22,771 nt of DNA, from positions 1-22,771 of the forward strand of contig JAVVPD010000034.1 in NCBI GenBank assembly GCA_036655975.1, in the 5' to 3' direction. Below, piece by piece: positions 15,316 to 22,723 of the stretch. Below the pieces are notes generated by a model. That model did no database searches. It was not told the origin of the DNA and saw only the letters and a program-made list of their open reading frames with translations. The translations under genes and the position numbers were made by a program. Positions within the stretch are counted from its first letter, which is position 1. Each line of letters opens with the position of its first letter. The stretch is from CASQEL01 sp036655975 (GTDB lineage Bacteria > Desulfobacterota > Desulfovibrionia > Desulfovibrionales > Desulfovibrionaceae).

Positions 15316-16662
15316 TTACACGCGCACGGAACCCATCTGGGCATGCCATAGCGCAAAAGCTTCGCGCGCCCGCTGGCTGAATGCGGCCTTGCGATCCGCT
15401 TTTTTCGCCCTTTCTGGCAGTTCAGGCATCAGGCCGAAGTGGACGTTGGACGGCTGGAATTTCTTTACGGGCACCCGCAGGTGTTCGAGCAAGGCGCCCA
15501 AGGCGCTTTCCGTACTCGGCGCCGATAAGGGGCTGCCGTTGTAGTGCGCGGCAAGCAGCATACCCACCCATAAGCCACAGGCGGCAGATTCCACATAACC
15601 CTCCACACCGGTGATTTGTCCGGCAAGATGGACACGGGGATTCACGCGCAGGGCCAGTTGCTCGTCCAGCACTTGGGGGGCGTTCACGTACGTATTGCGG
15701 TGCATGCTGCCAAAGCGTACAAATTCAGCCTTTTCTAGGCCGGGAATAAGCCGGAACACGCGCTCCTGCTCCGGATAGGTGAGCTTAGTTTGGCAGCCCA
15801 CTAGGTTGAACATGGCGGCATGGCGATCTTCCGCCCGCAATTGGACCAGTGCCCACGGGCGGCGGCCGGTGCGCGGGTCGTCAAAGCCCACGGGCTTGAG
15901 CGGCCCAAAGGTTAGGGTACGGTGCCCGCGTTCGGCGAGGGCTTCAATGGGCATGCACCCTTCAAAGTGGATCTCTTTTTCAAATTCGCGGGCCGGCACT
16001 TTTTGTGCCGCCAGCAGCGCGTCATAAAAGATCTGATATTCTTCTTTATTCATGGGGCAATTAAGATAATCGCCCGGTTCCTCTGCGCTCGGCTCGGCAT
16101 AGCGCGATCCACGAAAAATAATGTCATAATTCAGTGAATCCGCCGCCACAATGGGGGCGATGGCGTCGTAAAAATACAGATGATCACTGCCAATGCTCTC
16201 AGCAAGACTGTGTGACAAGCTTTCTGAAGCCAATGGCCCTGCTGCGATGACGATGCGCTCAAAGTTGCCGAGGGCGGGGTCGTCAAGGCTGTGAATTTGT
16301 TGACGCACGAGAGTAATGTTGCTTTCGGCGGTAATTCTTTCAGTCATAGCGGTGGAAAAACGCGCTCGATCAACGGCAAGGGCTTTGCCAGCCGGCACGG
16401 ATTCTGCGTCGGCTAAAGCCATAAATACGCTGCCCAGTTCGCGCATTTCTTGTTTGAGCAGTCCCACCCCCGAGGTCCATTCGTTAGAGCGCAAGGAATT
16501 GGAACACACAAGTTCGGACAGCGCCGCGCTGTGGTGTGCGGGGGAAAAGGCGTGGGGTTTTTGTTCAAACAGGGTCACCGCGATGCCTGCGTGGGCGAGG
16601 GCCAACGCGCATTCACACCCGGCAAGTCCCGCGCCCACAATCGCTACGGAAATTTTTTGCAT
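15316..16662 (-). CDS. trmFO: Folate/FAD-dependent tRNA (uracil-54 C5)-methyltransferase
   Basis: A 448-residue flavoprotein of the TrmFO (formerly Gid) family, which forms ribothymidine at position 54 of the tRNA T-loop using methylenetetrahydrofolate as methyl donor and FADH2 as reductant. The N-terminal FAD-binding motif is VAIVGAGLAGCECALALA, followed by the family hallmark ELVCSNSLRSN. Further conserved stretches are FEGCMPIEALAERG, GPLKPVGFDDPRTGRRPWA and QITGVEGYVESAACGLWVG. The start ATG at 16662 has GAGG six bases upstream, and the length matches the family. It is divergent from dut and convergent with the carboxypeptidase. TrmFO is typical of Firmicutes, many deltaproteobacteria and others, in place of the SAM-dependent TrmA. 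Confidence 0.95.
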   Translation of the reverse strand: MQKISVAIVGAGLAGCECALALAHAGIAVTLFEQKPHAFSPAHHSAALSELVCSNSLRSNEWTSGVGLLKQEMRELGSVFMALADAESVPAGKALAVDRARFSTAMTERITAESNITLVRQQIHSLDDPALGNFERIVIAAGPLASESLSHSLAESIGSDHLYFYDAIAPIVAADSLNYDIIFRGSRYAEPSAEEPGDYLNCPMNKEEYQIFYDALLAAQKVPAREFEKEIHFEGCMPIEALAERGHRTLTFGPLKPVGFDDPRTGRRPWALVQLRAEDRHAAMFNLVGCQTKLTYPEQERVFRLIPGLEKAEFVRFGSMHRNTYVNAPQVLDEQLALRVNPRVHLAGQITGVEGYVESAACGLWVGMLLAAHYNGSPLSAPSTESALGALLEHLRVPVKKFQPSNVHFGLMPELPERAKKADRKAAFSQRAREAFALWHAQMGSVRV

Positions 16663-16696
16663 GATAACCTCATAGTGTCAAAAGTATCACAGGCAC

Positions 16697-16723
16697 AGTA
16701 TACAGCCGCGCACGGGAGCGCAA
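16697..16723 (-). promoter_or_regulatory. Candidate trmFO promoter
   Basis: Read on the minus strand, TTGCGC (16723-16718) and TATACT (16702-16697) are separated by 15 bases. The -10 is good but the spacer is short. This would give a leader of about 28 bases. Confidence 0.25.
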
Positions 16724-16757
16724 GGGGGGCGTTTTCCCTCTTGTCTATCCTGTCGCT

Positions 16758-16786
16758 TTGGAGTAGGTGAAGAAATTCCCGATACG
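16758..16786 (+). promoter_or_regulatory. Weak candidate dut promoter
   Basis: TTGGAG (16758-16763) and GATACG (16781-16786) are 17 bases apart, upstream of the dut ATG at 16811. Both hexamers are poor matches, and no better pair was found in the trmFO-dut gap. Confidence 0.2.
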
Positions 16787-16810
16787 TTTTTTTTGGAAGG
16801 AAGTACCCGC

Positions 16811-17281
16811 ATGTTGCCGTGTTCCGTAAATGTTTTGTATATGAATGACGCAGCCCGCGAACTCTACGCCGGGCAGGGCGGTCTTTGTTATGCCACGCCA
16901 CAATCGGCGGGGCTGGATTTACGGGCGTGTTTTGCACAAGAAGTGGCGGACATTGCGCCGGGGCAACGCCTGGGCGTACCCACGGGGCTGGCGATGGCAC
17001 CGTGCCAGCCTGGGGTGGCAGGTTTTGTGTATGCGCGCAGCGGTCTGGGGGCGGTACAGGGCCTGACAGTGGCACAGGGCGTGGGCCTGATTGACCCTGA
17101 TTATCGTGGGGAAATTAGAGTATTTTTGTTGAATACTTCGGACAGTATTAAGCATTTGCGACGGGGCGAACGCATGGCCCAGATTGTCTTCCAACCCTAT
17201 TTTCGGGCGGAACTCACTGTGGTGGATGCGCTAGAGAGCACCGAGCGTGGCGCTGGCGGCTTTGGACACAGTGGTCGCTGA
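16811..17281 (+). CDS. dut: dUTP diphosphatase
   Basis: A 156-residue trimeric dUTPase that converts dUTP to dUMP and pyrophosphate, keeping uracil out of DNA and supplying dUMP for thymidylate synthesis. All five family motifs are present in order: SAGLDLRA (1), ARSGLG (2), GLIDPDYRGEIRV with the catalytic-water aspartate (3), RGERMAQIVF (4) and the flexible C-terminal RGAGGFGHSGR (5). Motif 5 ends HSGR rather than the more common STGR. ATG 16811 is chosen because AGGAA lies eight bases upstream and the frame from TTG 16793 adds only a six-residue unconserved stretch. It is followed after 53 bases by the ArgD-type aminotransferase. Confidence 0.95.
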   Translation: MLPCSVNVLYMNDAARELYAGQGGLCYATPQSAGLDLRACFAQEVADIAPGQRLGVPTGLAMAPCQPGVAGFVYARSGLGAVQGLTVAQGVGLIDPDYRGEIRVFLLNTSDSIKHLRRGERMAQIVFQPYFRAELTVVDALESTERGAGGFGHSGR

Positions 17282-17334
17282 GCTGCCTGAGACGATTTTT
17301 TTATAGACTACAAATAGACTTTTTGGAGAAGACC

Positions 17335-18540
17335 ATGTCTAAAAGCTTTGACGCTTTGAAACAGCGCGAAGAATTGTTGCTATGTCGCACCTACGGGCGT
17401 TATCCGGTGTCGGTTATCCGGGGCAAAGGCTCACGCTTGTGGGACGCGGACGACAAGGAATATGTAGATTTGTTGGCGGGCATTGCGGTGACGGCCTTGG
17501 GGCACTGTAATGACGAAATCGCCGCCTGCATTGCTGAACATGCCCATAAGCTGGTGCACGTGAGCAATTTATTTTATCAAGAAGAACAATTGGATCTGGC
17601 GCAGAATATTCTTGCCACCTGCCACATGCACAAGGCCTTTTTTTGTAATTCCGGTGCGGAAGCCAATGAGGCCGCCATTAAGCTTGCCCGCCGCTACATG
17701 CAGAAGGTGCGTCAGCGCGATGCCTATGAAGTGATCACCCTGTCGGGCTGTTTTCACGGGCGTACTTTGGCAACGGTGAGTGCCACTGGTCAGGCCCGCT
17801 TTCAGGACGGTTTTAGCCCTATTCCCGCAGGGTTCAAGCAAGTGCCGTGGGGTGATCTGGATGCTTTGCGCGCCGCTATTGGCCCGCAGACGGCGGCGGT
17901 GATGGCGGAAATGGTGCAGGGTGAAGGCGGCATTCGCCCCATGACCACGGAATATGTGCAGGGCATCGAAGCCCTGTGCCGTGAAAAAGATATTTTATTT
18001 ATCGCTGATGAAGTGCAGGCAGGCCTGTGCCGCACGGGCAAGTTTTGGGCTTTTCAGCATTTTGGCATTCAGCCGCATATTTTAACCTCGGCGAAGGCTC
18101 TCGCCAACGGTTTGCCCATGGGCGCGATGCTGGCTGTGGACGATGTTGCACGGGGTTTTGCCGTGGGCAGCCATGCCACTACCTTTGGCGGTGGGGCGCT
18201 CGTATCTGCGGTGGCGAATACGTGTTTGCGTATTATGCAGCGCGACAACTTGGCCGACAGGGCCGCCCGCATGGGGCAGGCCTGTATGGAAAAAGCCCGC
18301 CAAATAGGGCAGCGGGTGCCGGGGAGTATTCGGGAAGTGCGTGGAATGGGGCTGATGATCGGGATTGATCTTGCCGAACCCGGTGCCGAAGTGTGGCAGG
18401 AATTGCTGCGCCGTGGCTTTATCTGTAATTTGACTCACGAAACCGTGTTGCGTCTGTTGCCTGCCCTGACTATTTCTGAGGCTGATCTGGACGCTTTCTT
18501 GAAAACATTGGAAGAAATTTTGCGCGCTAAAAAAGCCTAA
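17335..18540 (+). CDS. argD: Acetylornithine aminotransferase-like class III aminotransferase
   Basis: A 401-residue fold-type I PLP enzyme. The N-terminal YGRYPVSVIRGKGSRLWD and YVDLLAGIAVTALGH match the ArgD subgroup. PLP contacts are visible in FFCNSGAEANEAAIKLAR, GCFHGRT and FIADEVQAGLCRTGK, and the Schiff-base lysine is Lys254 in LTSAKALANG. The expected reaction is transfer of an amino group between N-acetylornithine and 2-oxoglutarate in arginine synthesis. Related enzymes also act on succinyldiaminopimelate or GABA, so specificity is assigned from overall similarity. ATG 17335 is preferred to TTG 17323 because GGAGAAG lies just upstream of it. No other arg genes are adjacent. A strong hairpin follows 80 bases after the stop. 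Confidence 0.87.
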   Translation: MSKSFDALKQREELLLCRTYGRYPVSVIRGKGSRLWDADDKEYVDLLAGIAVTALGHCNDEIAACIAEHAHKLVHVSNLFYQEEQLDLAQNILATCHMHKAFFCNSGAEANEAAIKLARRYMQKVRQRDAYEVITLSGCFHGRTLATVSATGQARFQDGFSPIPAGFKQVPWGDLDALRAAIGPQTAAVMAEMVQGEGGIRPMTTEYVQGIEALCREKDILFIADEVQAGLCRTGKFWAFQHFGIQPHILTSAKALANGLPMGAMLAVDDVARGFAVGSHATTFGGGALVSAVANTCLRIMQRDNLADRAARMGQACMEKARQIGQRVPGSIREVRGMGLMIGIDLAEPGAEVWQELLRRGFICNLTHETVLRLLPALTISEADLDAFLKTLEEILRAKKA

Positions 18541-18615
18541 TCAGGACATATGAGGCTTTACAAGCATGATGAATTCTGATACAGGATGTTTTACGCAATT
18601 TCTATAAATTTTGCC

Positions 18616-18652
18616 AAAAACGGGAGCAGCCTTCGCAATAAGGCTGCTCCCG
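18616..18652. terminator. Strong bidirectional hairpin between argD and the DksA-like gene
   Basis: CGGGAGCAGCCTT (18621-18633) pairs perfectly with AAGGCTGCTCCCG (18640-18652) around a six-base loop. On the minus strand it is followed by five T (18620-18616), on the plus strand by ATTATTTC. It is well placed to end argD transcription and to stop antisense reads from the phosphate genes. The next gene starts only 42 bases downstream. Confidence 0.75.
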
Positions 18653-18694
18653 ATTATTTCAAGCTCGTCGATGTGTACGACAGGAGAATACGCT

Positions 18695-18913
18695 GTGGAT
18701 ATTTTTGATATTGCTTCAGAATTGGAACGTCTTGACCGCGAATCTGCCCTTGTGAAGGCCAAATCGGGTATGGATCGTGGGGGCCCAGAATGGATTAATG
18801 GGGTGGCGTGCTGCCGCGAATGCGGCGAACCTATCCCCCAGCGTCGCCTTGAAGCGCTGCCGGGTGTTGGCCTGTGCTTGGCCTGCCAAGAAGAACGCGA
18901 ACATAATAGCTAG
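18695..18913 (+). CDS. Small DksA/TraR-family C4 zinc-finger protein
   Basis: A 72-residue protein with a short acidic helix (residues 5-24) and a C-terminal four-cysteine zinc finger: Cys40, Cys43, Cys61 and Cys64, spacing C-x2-C-x17-C-x2-C, within ACCRECGEPIPQRRLEALPG. This is the DksA/TraR zf signature. At this size it resembles TraR or YbiI rather than full DksA, which has a long coiled coil bearing an acidic tip. TraR-type proteins bind the RNA polymerase secondary channel, but that role is not proven for YbiI-like members. GTG 18695 is the start because CAGGAG ends eight bases upstream; the longer frame from 18611 would run through the terminator hairpin. Little room is left between the hairpin and the ribosome site for a promoter. 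Confidence 0.8.
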   Translation: MDIFDIASELERLDRESALVKAKSGMDRGGPEWINGVACCRECGEPIPQRRLEALPGVGLCLACQEEREHNS

Positions 18914-18978
18914 TATTCACACTGGCAGTGTTCAAATGTTGTCTGTTCTTTGATGCGGAATAGTGTCGGGAACGGGAA

Positions 18979-19986
18979 TTATTCTGCCCACACCAGGTGC
19001 AGAAGATTAAAACTGATCCACGCCACCGTGGCGGCTGCGGGTATGGTTAATACCCAAGCTACAATCAGATTACCCGCAACCCCCCAGCGCACTGCGGACA
19101 GGCGCTTGGTAGAGCCGACACCAAAAATACTGGCCGTGATGGTGTGGGTGGTGCTGATGGGCGCGCCGAACATGGAAGCCCCGGTAATAACCATGGCTGC
19201 CGCTGTTTCGGCGGCAAAACCGTGCACCGGTTCTAGCTTGAAAATACGGTGCCCCATGGTTTTTACGATTTTCCAGCCGCCCACTGCCGTTCCCATAGCC
19301 ATGGCCATGGCGCACAAGAGCTTAACCCACAAAGGCACTTCTACCGTGTCGACCTGCCCAAAAATCAGCAGGGCCAAGGTGATCACGCCCATGGTTTTCT
19401 GGGCGTCGTTGAGGCCGTGGCTGGTGGCCATGAAACCGGCGGAAAGAATTTGTAATCTATGGAAGGAACGGTTGACCGTATTGCGGTTGATTCGACAACA
19501 AAGCCAATAAATAAGCCACATTAACAAAAACGCCGCGCCAAAACCGACTAGTGGCGAAATAATCAATGGTAAAAGTACCTTATGTACAATGGATGCCCCG
19601 TTCAAGGTGCTGAAGCCCGCATGAGCTACGGCCGCACCGATAAGACCGCCGATGAGCGCGTGGGATGAGGAGGAGGGGATACCAAAATACCATGTGATGC
19701 AATTCCACGCGATAGCCCCCACCAGTGCCGCCAAAACCAGAACATGGCTGCCCATAACCACATCGGGATGCACGATGCCACTGCCCAAAGTTTTGGCGAC
19801 CTCCGTGCCGAGCAGTGCCCCCCCCAGATTCAATGCCGCCGCCATGCCCACTGCCAAACGCGGTGAAAGCACCTTGGTGGAGACGACGGTGGCAATGGCA
19901 TTGGCACAGTCGTGGGCTCCGTTTGTAAAGTCGAAGGCCAGCGCGACAAGGATAATGAGAATGAGTAAAAGCGGGATCTCAAACAT
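18979..19986 (-). CDS. pit: PiT-family inorganic phosphate transporter
   Basis: A 335-residue inner-membrane phosphate permease, normally coupled to protons or sodium. The two inverted PiT signature repeats are visible: TNGAHDCANAIATVVSTKVLSP near residues 21-43, and SHGLNDAQKTMGVITL in the second half. About nine to ten hydrophobic segments are present. The first repeat has GAHD where many PiT proteins have GFND, while the second keeps GLND. The start overlaps the end of the upstream DUF47 gene by eight bases (ATGTTTGA), so the two are translationally coupled. This arrangement, a DUF47/PhoU-like protein with a Pit transporter, is a common low-affinity phosphate module. Its 3' end faces the DksA-like gene across 65 bases with no strong terminator. 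Confidence 0.93.
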   Translation of the reverse strand: MFEIPLLLILIILVALAFDFTNGAHDCANAIATVVSTKVLSPRLAVGMAAALNLGGALLGTEVAKTLGSGIVHPDVVMGSHVLVLAALVGAIAWNCITWYFGIPSSSSHALIGGLIGAAVAHAGFSTLNGASIVHKVLLPLIISPLVGFGAAFLLMWLIYWLCCRINRNTVNRSFHRLQILSAGFMATSHGLNDAQKTMGVITLALLIFGQVDTVEVPLWVKLLCAMAMAMGTAVGGWKIVKTMGHRIFKLEPVHGFAAETAAAMVITGASMFGAPISTTHTITASIFGVGSTKRLSAVRWGVAGNLIVAWVLTIPAAATVAWISFNLLHLVWAE

Positions 19987-20605
19987 TTTTTAGTACTGCT
20001 TCTTCAATGGTTTCCGCAAGTTTTACCACCTGATCAACGGCTAATTCCATGCGGTCGTAGGCTTGGGTCCATTTAATCATGTCAATGATGCTTGTGGGGG
20101 TCAATTCCGTCACGTCCTGCAATTCCGCAATGCCCACACTGAGGAGCATTTCGCAATCACTCCGCAAGTCGCGGAATTGGTGCGTGTTGTGGCTGTCTTT
20201 TTTATGTGAAAGCCCCTGCAACATGGTATGGGTCAGTAGCACCATTTCATGCTGGGTTCTCGCCAGTTTTAACGCGGGGAAACGCACCCTTTCAAAATCG
20301 TAAATATGCAGACGAGTTGTCAAATTACGTATAAAGTCAATAGCTTCTTCCTGAGCTTGATTAATACGCAGGATATCTTCACGGTCAATGGGGGTAATAA
20401 AGGTTTGCGATAAATGCCGGGTGATGCGCTGGAACAAGGCATCGGCCTGCTCTTCCAGTTCGGCTACGGTTTTGTGGGCACGGTCTTTGTCGGCGGCTAT
20501 TTCTAGAAGATAGACAAGTTGGGCCGAAACATCACGTAATTTGGTGTTCTGTTCCAGTAAAAGCTCAAAAAATGGGGCGGATTTAGGCAATAACGAAGGG
20601 AACAT
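19979..20605 (-). CDS. DUF47-family PhoU-like protein
   Basis: A 208-residue, mostly helical protein of the DUF47/YkaA family, related to PhoU and usually encoded next to a PiT transporter, whose activity it is thought to modulate. Visible family features are the N-terminal FFELLLEQ, the heptad-rich VAELEEQADALFQRI (an E-x-x-AD metal-site-like pattern), FITPIDREDILRINQAQEEAIDFI, a second acidic repeat, and a TEIEEAVLKNV-like ending. I chose ATG 20605, which has AAGGAG five bases upstream; the longer frame to 20686 would read through a hairpin plus T-run and start without a ribosome site. It overlaps pit by eight bases. The short terminator-like element just upstream may regulate the pair. Confidence 0.88.
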   Translation of the reverse strand: MFPSLLPKSAPFFELLLEQNTKLRDVSAQLVYLLEIAADKDRAHKTVAELEEQADALFQRITRHLSQTFITPIDREDILRINQAQEEAIDFIRNLTTRLHIYDFERVRFPALKLARTQHEMVLLTHTMLQGLSHKKDSHNTHQFRDLRSDCEMLLSVGIAELQDVTELTPTSIIDMIKWTQAYDRMELAVDQVVKLAETIEEAVLKNV

Positions 20606-20621
20606 GCAGGCTCCTTGTGGG

Positions 20622-20642
20622 AAAAAAACGCCGTTACCGACG
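20622..20642 (-). promoter_or_regulatory. Small terminator-like hairpin in the DUF47-pit leader
   Basis: On the minus strand, CGTCG pairs with CGGCG (five pairs, one G-U) around a GTAA loop of GNRA type (20642-20629), followed at once by seven T (20628-20622). It lies only 17 bases before the DUF47 ATG. The stem is short, so this could be a weak attenuator, the end of an upstream transcript, or chance. Confidence 0.3.
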
Positions 20643-20746
20643 AAGGGCATCACATAAATAATTTCATGACGTGTTTTTTCTATCAACTATTTTTTTTATG
20701 CACAATATGTATTGCCAAAGTAAATTATAGGTGAGCGTTAAAATAA

Positions 20747-21772
20747 TTATGCGTAGACATACTCTGCTATTGATTGCTGAAGGTTTTCGGGCAATAAGTG
20801 CAGCCATGTTGCCGGACAGCGTATTTGTACCCCCGGCAGAGACAGCAAGGTGTGGTGCAATAAAATTTTTTGTACTGCGGTGCGGGGGGGCTGGGTATAG
20901 GCGTTATCCGCCGCGTCCGCGTATAGGCCATCGCCCCACAAAGGAAAACCCGCATAGGCGGCGTGGGCTCGGATTTGGTGCCGCGCTCCCTTGGTAATCA
21001 TACAGACAGCAAGAGTATATTCGGGGTATTGCACGGTGGCGGAAAGCCAGTCCCCGTGCGGAAACAGGCGCAGGGCCAGTTCCCGTACGGCACCTTCGCT
21101 CAAATAGCCTATGGGGGTCAGGCGGGTGTGGCGTAATAGGTCGGTGTTGTCCACGGGCAATACGCGCGCGCCCCGCCTTTTGGCCGTGTCGAGCTTGCGC
21201 CGTACCGTTATCGCGGTGGGCATGCGCCCGCATAATAAAGCCAGGTAGCGCTTTTCACACAGGCCCGCATCTTCCATGCGCCGCCACGCGAGTACCCCCT
21301 CGGGAGTGCGCGCAGCCGCTACAATGCCGGAGGTTCCCACATCAAGGCGATTGACAAGGTGCATGCCCTCAGCCCCGCCGTATACCGAAGGCAGCAAGGC
21401 CTCTAAACTGGGGCCACCGCGTCCTTCAAGGGATTCTGTGTGTAAACCAGCAGGTTTATACAAAAAAATGCACGTATTTTGCTCATCAATAACATAAGGC
21501 GCACGGTCGCCAAGCATCCACGCTTCATCCGCCGGCAGGGGGTCTGCGCTCGGCGCCATTCGGTTCGAGTTTTGCACGGGGCGCACAGAAATTTCGTCGT
21601 TCTCATACACCATCCACCCCACCGGGCGCGCTTTTCCGTTCACCAGCACCGCATGGGTGGCCCATAAACGTCGTCGGGCTCGTATACTGCATGCGGGAAA
21701 GAGGGCCCGCAAGGCTGCGTCTAGGCGTTGACCTGCGGCATGCGCTTCAACACGGTAGATATTATCGCACAT
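20747..21772 (-). CDS. RluA-family pseudouridine synthase
   Basis: A 341-residue pseudouridine synthase acting on rRNA or tRNA. Residues 12-65 form an S4-type RNA-binding domain (GQRLDAALRALFPACSIRAR and VLVNGKARPV). The catalytic domain has HLVNRLDVGTSGIVAAART, with the catalytic aspartate in RLD; the usual His-Arg-Leu-Asp is Asn-Arg-Leu-Asp here, a substitution I note without known effect. GARHQIRAHAAYAGFPLWGD is the conserved C-terminal motif. The family layout resembles RluC/RluD, but which uridines are modified cannot be assigned. Its ATG overlaps the end of the DUF6899-like gene by 11 bases, so it depends on that gene's translation. About 140 bases separate it from the phosphate genes. 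Confidence 0.9.
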   Translation of the reverse strand: MCDNIYRVEAHAAGQRLDAALRALFPACSIRARRRLWATHAVLVNGKARPVGWMVYENDEISVRPVQNSNRMAPSADPLPADEAWMLGDRAPYVIDEQNTCIFLYKPAGLHTESLEGRGGPSLEALLPSVYGGAEGMHLVNRLDVGTSGIVAAARTPEGVLAWRRMEDAGLCEKRYLALLCGRMPTAITVRRKLDTAKRRGARVLPVDNTDLLRHTRLTPIGYLSEGAVRELALRLFPHGDWLSATVQYPEYTLAVCMITKGARHQIRAHAAYAGFPLWGDGLYADAADNAYTQPPRTAVQKILLHHTLLSLPGVQIRCPATWLHLLPENLQQSIAEYVYA

Positions 21773-22019
21773 CGCCGTTTTCCGCTATTTTTTGGTCTTC
21801 ATAGGGGGCGATAATCCGGCGGTATAATTCTGACTGTGCCGCACCTAAGGCCGAAAAAGGAACCATGCTGTTGGTGTAGCTCATGCCCGCATTTTTTATA
21901 AATTCTAAGCATAAACGGTATACGCAATAATTGATTTCACCGCCCGACTGCAAATTCTGCGCGATAAGGTCGATAGGCTCGTCAAAAATTTTTCGCCGTT
22001 CAGGGCTGATATAAGGCAT
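21762..22019 (-). CDS. Small conserved protein, DUF6899-like
   Basis: An 85-residue soluble protein starting MPYISPERRKIFDEPID and containing GEINYCVYRLCLEFI and ELYRRIIAPYEDQKIAENGDV. The pattern MPYI-x-x-ERR, GE-x-NY, then RR-x-x-APYED-x-K-x-x-ENGDV is one I recall from uncharacterised bacterial and phage-associated proteins grouped as DUF6899; that recall was not checked. No function is known to me. GGGAG lies upstream of the ATG at 22019. The gene overlaps the RluA-family gene by 11 bases and follows a strong hairpin at 22035-22059, which points to a two-gene unit with rluA-like downstream. Confidence 0.75.
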   Translation of the reverse strand: MPYISPERRKIFDEPIDLIAQNLQSGGEINYCVYRLCLEFIKNAGMSYTNSMVPFSALGAAQSELYRRIIAPYEDQKIAENGDVR

Positions 22020-22034
22020 GGGAACTCCCTTGTT

Positions 22035-22059
22035 TTGAGGGAGGCATTGCCCCCCTCAA
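22035..22059 (-). terminator. Eleven-pair hairpin after the cyclophilin pseudogene
   Basis: Read on the minus strand, TTGAGGGGGGC pairs with GCCTCCCTCAA around an AAT loop, with one G-U pair. On the plus strand the same position would be an A-C mismatch, so the structure suits the minus-strand RNA. It lies 10 bases after the cyclophilin stop region and 15 bases before the DUF6899-like ATG. No T-run follows, so termination is possible but not certain. Confidence 0.45.
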
Positions 22060-22069
22060 TAGGCTTGGA

Positions 22070-22598
22070 TTATTCAATAATAGTTGCTTTTTTGATAATC
22101 ACGGCTTCGCGGGGAACATCGTCATACATGCCGCGTTTGCCGGTGGTGACAGCTTTTATTTTATCAACAATTTCTTGTCGGGGCCTTATAGTCGAGGAAG
22201 GGATTGTCCTGCACATTGATGAAGAATTGCGAAGTAGCGGAATTTGGGTCGGAAGTACGGGCCATGGCAACGGTATATTTAAGATTCTTGAGGCCATTGG
22301 CGGCTTCGTTCTTAATGGGTTTGCCCGTGGCTTTGCTTTTCATGTCGGGGGTCATCCCGCCGCCCTGCACCATGAAATTGGGGATAATGCGGTGGAAGAT
22401 GGTGCCGTCATAGTGCCCGGCCTTCACGTAGTTGATAAAATTTTCTACCGACACGGGAGCTTTGGCGGCATCGAGGCGGAGCACGATATCCCCCATGCTG
22501 GTTTCCAGTTTAACAGCGGGATTGGCGGGGGCGGCAAGGGCGGGAGCGGCGCACAGGGCGGCAATAGCCAGAGCCGCGCAAATTTTTAGTAAGCGCAT
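22070..22598 (-). pseudogene. Exported cyclophilin-type peptidyl-prolyl isomerase, frameshifted by an internal deletion
   Basis: The first frame (22598 to 22164) begins with a signal peptide, MRLLKICAALAIAALCAAPA, followed by a cyclophilin: FHRIIPNFMVQGGG with the catalytic Arg and the conserved Phe and Gln, then MARTSDPNSATSQFFINV and NPFLDYKAPT. It then reads RNC and stops. The true C-terminus, QEIVDKIKAVTTGKRGMYDD to AVIIKKATIIE, continues in another frame to 22070. Compared with E. coli PpiB, about 15-16 residues around the conserved QGWGYCVFG segment are absent at the junction (near 22180-22188). The missing length must be 3n+2 bases, about 44-50. The gene was therefore a periplasmic PPIase and is now broken, unless the deletion is an assembly or sequencing fault. 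The upstream half retains the substrate-site arginine but lacks the tryptophan-bearing strand. Confidence 0.85.
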
Positions 22599-22723
22599 GA
22601 TGTCTCTCTTGTTTTTATGGGGTTAGAAAATATACAAAAATACTGCATGCCCATTTGTATTCCGTGGGACAACCTAACACGAGGGAGGCGGTGGAGTAAA
22701 CAGGGGGCAGGGGCCTTGCAGGG

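Noticed and set aside
18611..18694. Extended N-terminus for the DksA-like protein
   Set aside because: The extra 28 codons run through the terminator hairpin and lack a ribosome site, whereas GTG 18695 has CAGGAG at ideal spacing.
18979..19510. 186-residue plus-strand frame opposite pit
   Set aside because: It is the complement of the transporter coding sequence, whose PiT signatures are clear.
22035..22589. 184-residue plus-strand frame opposite the cyclophilin
   Set aside because: Glycine-rich antisense shadow; the minus-strand signal peptide and cyclophilin motifs are decisive even though that gene is broken.
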